Source: Russula earlei (lineage: Eukaryota; Basidiomycota; Agaricomycetes; Russulales; Russulaceae). Taken from it: a stretch of DNA of 15,703 bases. The DNA is taken from positions 1-15,703 of the forward strand of contig JAGFNK010001049.1 of assembly GCA_025769875.1 (NCBI GenBank). Direction: 5' to 3'. The translations under genes were made by a program, and so were the position numbers. A model generated the notes under the pieces. The model was not told the origin of the DNA. It saw only the letters and a program-made list of their open reading frames with translations, and did not search any database. Shown piece by piece: positions 15,549 to 15,703 of this stretch (position 1 is the first letter of the stretch; the number at the start of each line of letters is the position of its first letter).

Positions 15549-15703
15549 GTCTCTGGGAGACATGTGAAGGGAGGGGGGGGAGTCCAATAATGAATTGAGA
15601 CAAGGGGGGGGGGTAATTGGGGTGCTGATTGTTTTTTGTTCATGAAGAAGCGCTCATCAAAGTCAGCTCTTTCTGAAATGATCACCTTCTTGGTGACAGG
15701 ATT
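15544..15703 (-). pseudogene. Copia-B Pol: integrase C-terminal tail and linker (continues past the right edge)
   Basis: The minus strand from 15703 reads NPVTKKVIISERADFDERFF, the conserved strand after the copia integrase core (compare WPTTRTVSVERDVYF in Copia-A). A Pro-rich linker follows, translated from C-rich runs (long G runs on the + strand near 15572-15612). The frame stays open to the CCAGG target site and continues in frame at 10020 on the far side of Copia-A. Gag, protease and the integrase core should lie beyond 15703. Confidence 0.8.

Noticed and set aside
15572..15612. Long G runs as a telomere-like or G-quadruplex feature
   Set aside because: They fall in the Pro-rich linker of Copia-B pol, where the minus strand encodes proline. 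Homopolymer length may also be unreliable.

Overview
This window reads as transposon-dense chromatin from a filamentous fungus, most likely an Agaricomycete (Basidiomycota). That placement rests on the style of the Ty1/copia proteins and on the CpG-directed decay, not on any marker gene. I recognise no convincing intact host gene. Nearly every interpretable feature is a retrotransposon or repeat, and every copia fragment lies on the minus strand.

Layout from left to right: (1) positions 1-1535 carry the gag and start of pol of a copia element ('Copia-D') that runs off the left edge, with its primer-binding site at 1606-1619 and a putative 5' LTR at about 1620-2279. (2) 2280-3723 is unannotatable sequence with one possible gene relic (3264-3503, +). 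(3) 3724-4753 is a ~1.03-kb non-autonomous DNA-transposon-like unit with perfect 25-bp inverted ends. (4) 4878-5478 is a 3' fragment of another copia ('Copia-C') ending in AATAAA plus a 13-nt poly(A), as if retroposed from an mRNA. (5) 5479-7319 is AT-rich and low-complexity, and includes a higher-order tandem repeat at 6053-6520. (6) 7320-10025 is the 3' part of an old, frameshifted copia ('Copia-B': LTR, RNase H, RT). (7) 10026-15543 is a complete 5.5-kb copia ('Copia-A') with two LTRs and a 5-bp target duplication, CCAGG. (8) 15544-15703 is the rest of Copia-B visible here, so Copia-A is nested in Copia-B, between its integrase and RT domains.

The main biological points are these. Copia-A and Copia-D share a primer-binding site complementary to the anticodon arm of initiator tRNA-Met (the 'half-tRNA' priming known from Drosophila copia). 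Copia-A has a long open pol frame, but its protease and RT catalytic motifs are broken. The broken codons and nearly all LTR-LTR differences look like CpG to TpG/CpA transitions, as expected if the element is cytosine-methylated and decaying. None of this amounts to a new functional system. The least ordinary objects are the polyadenylated Copia-C fragment and the TIR-bounded unit at 3724-4753.
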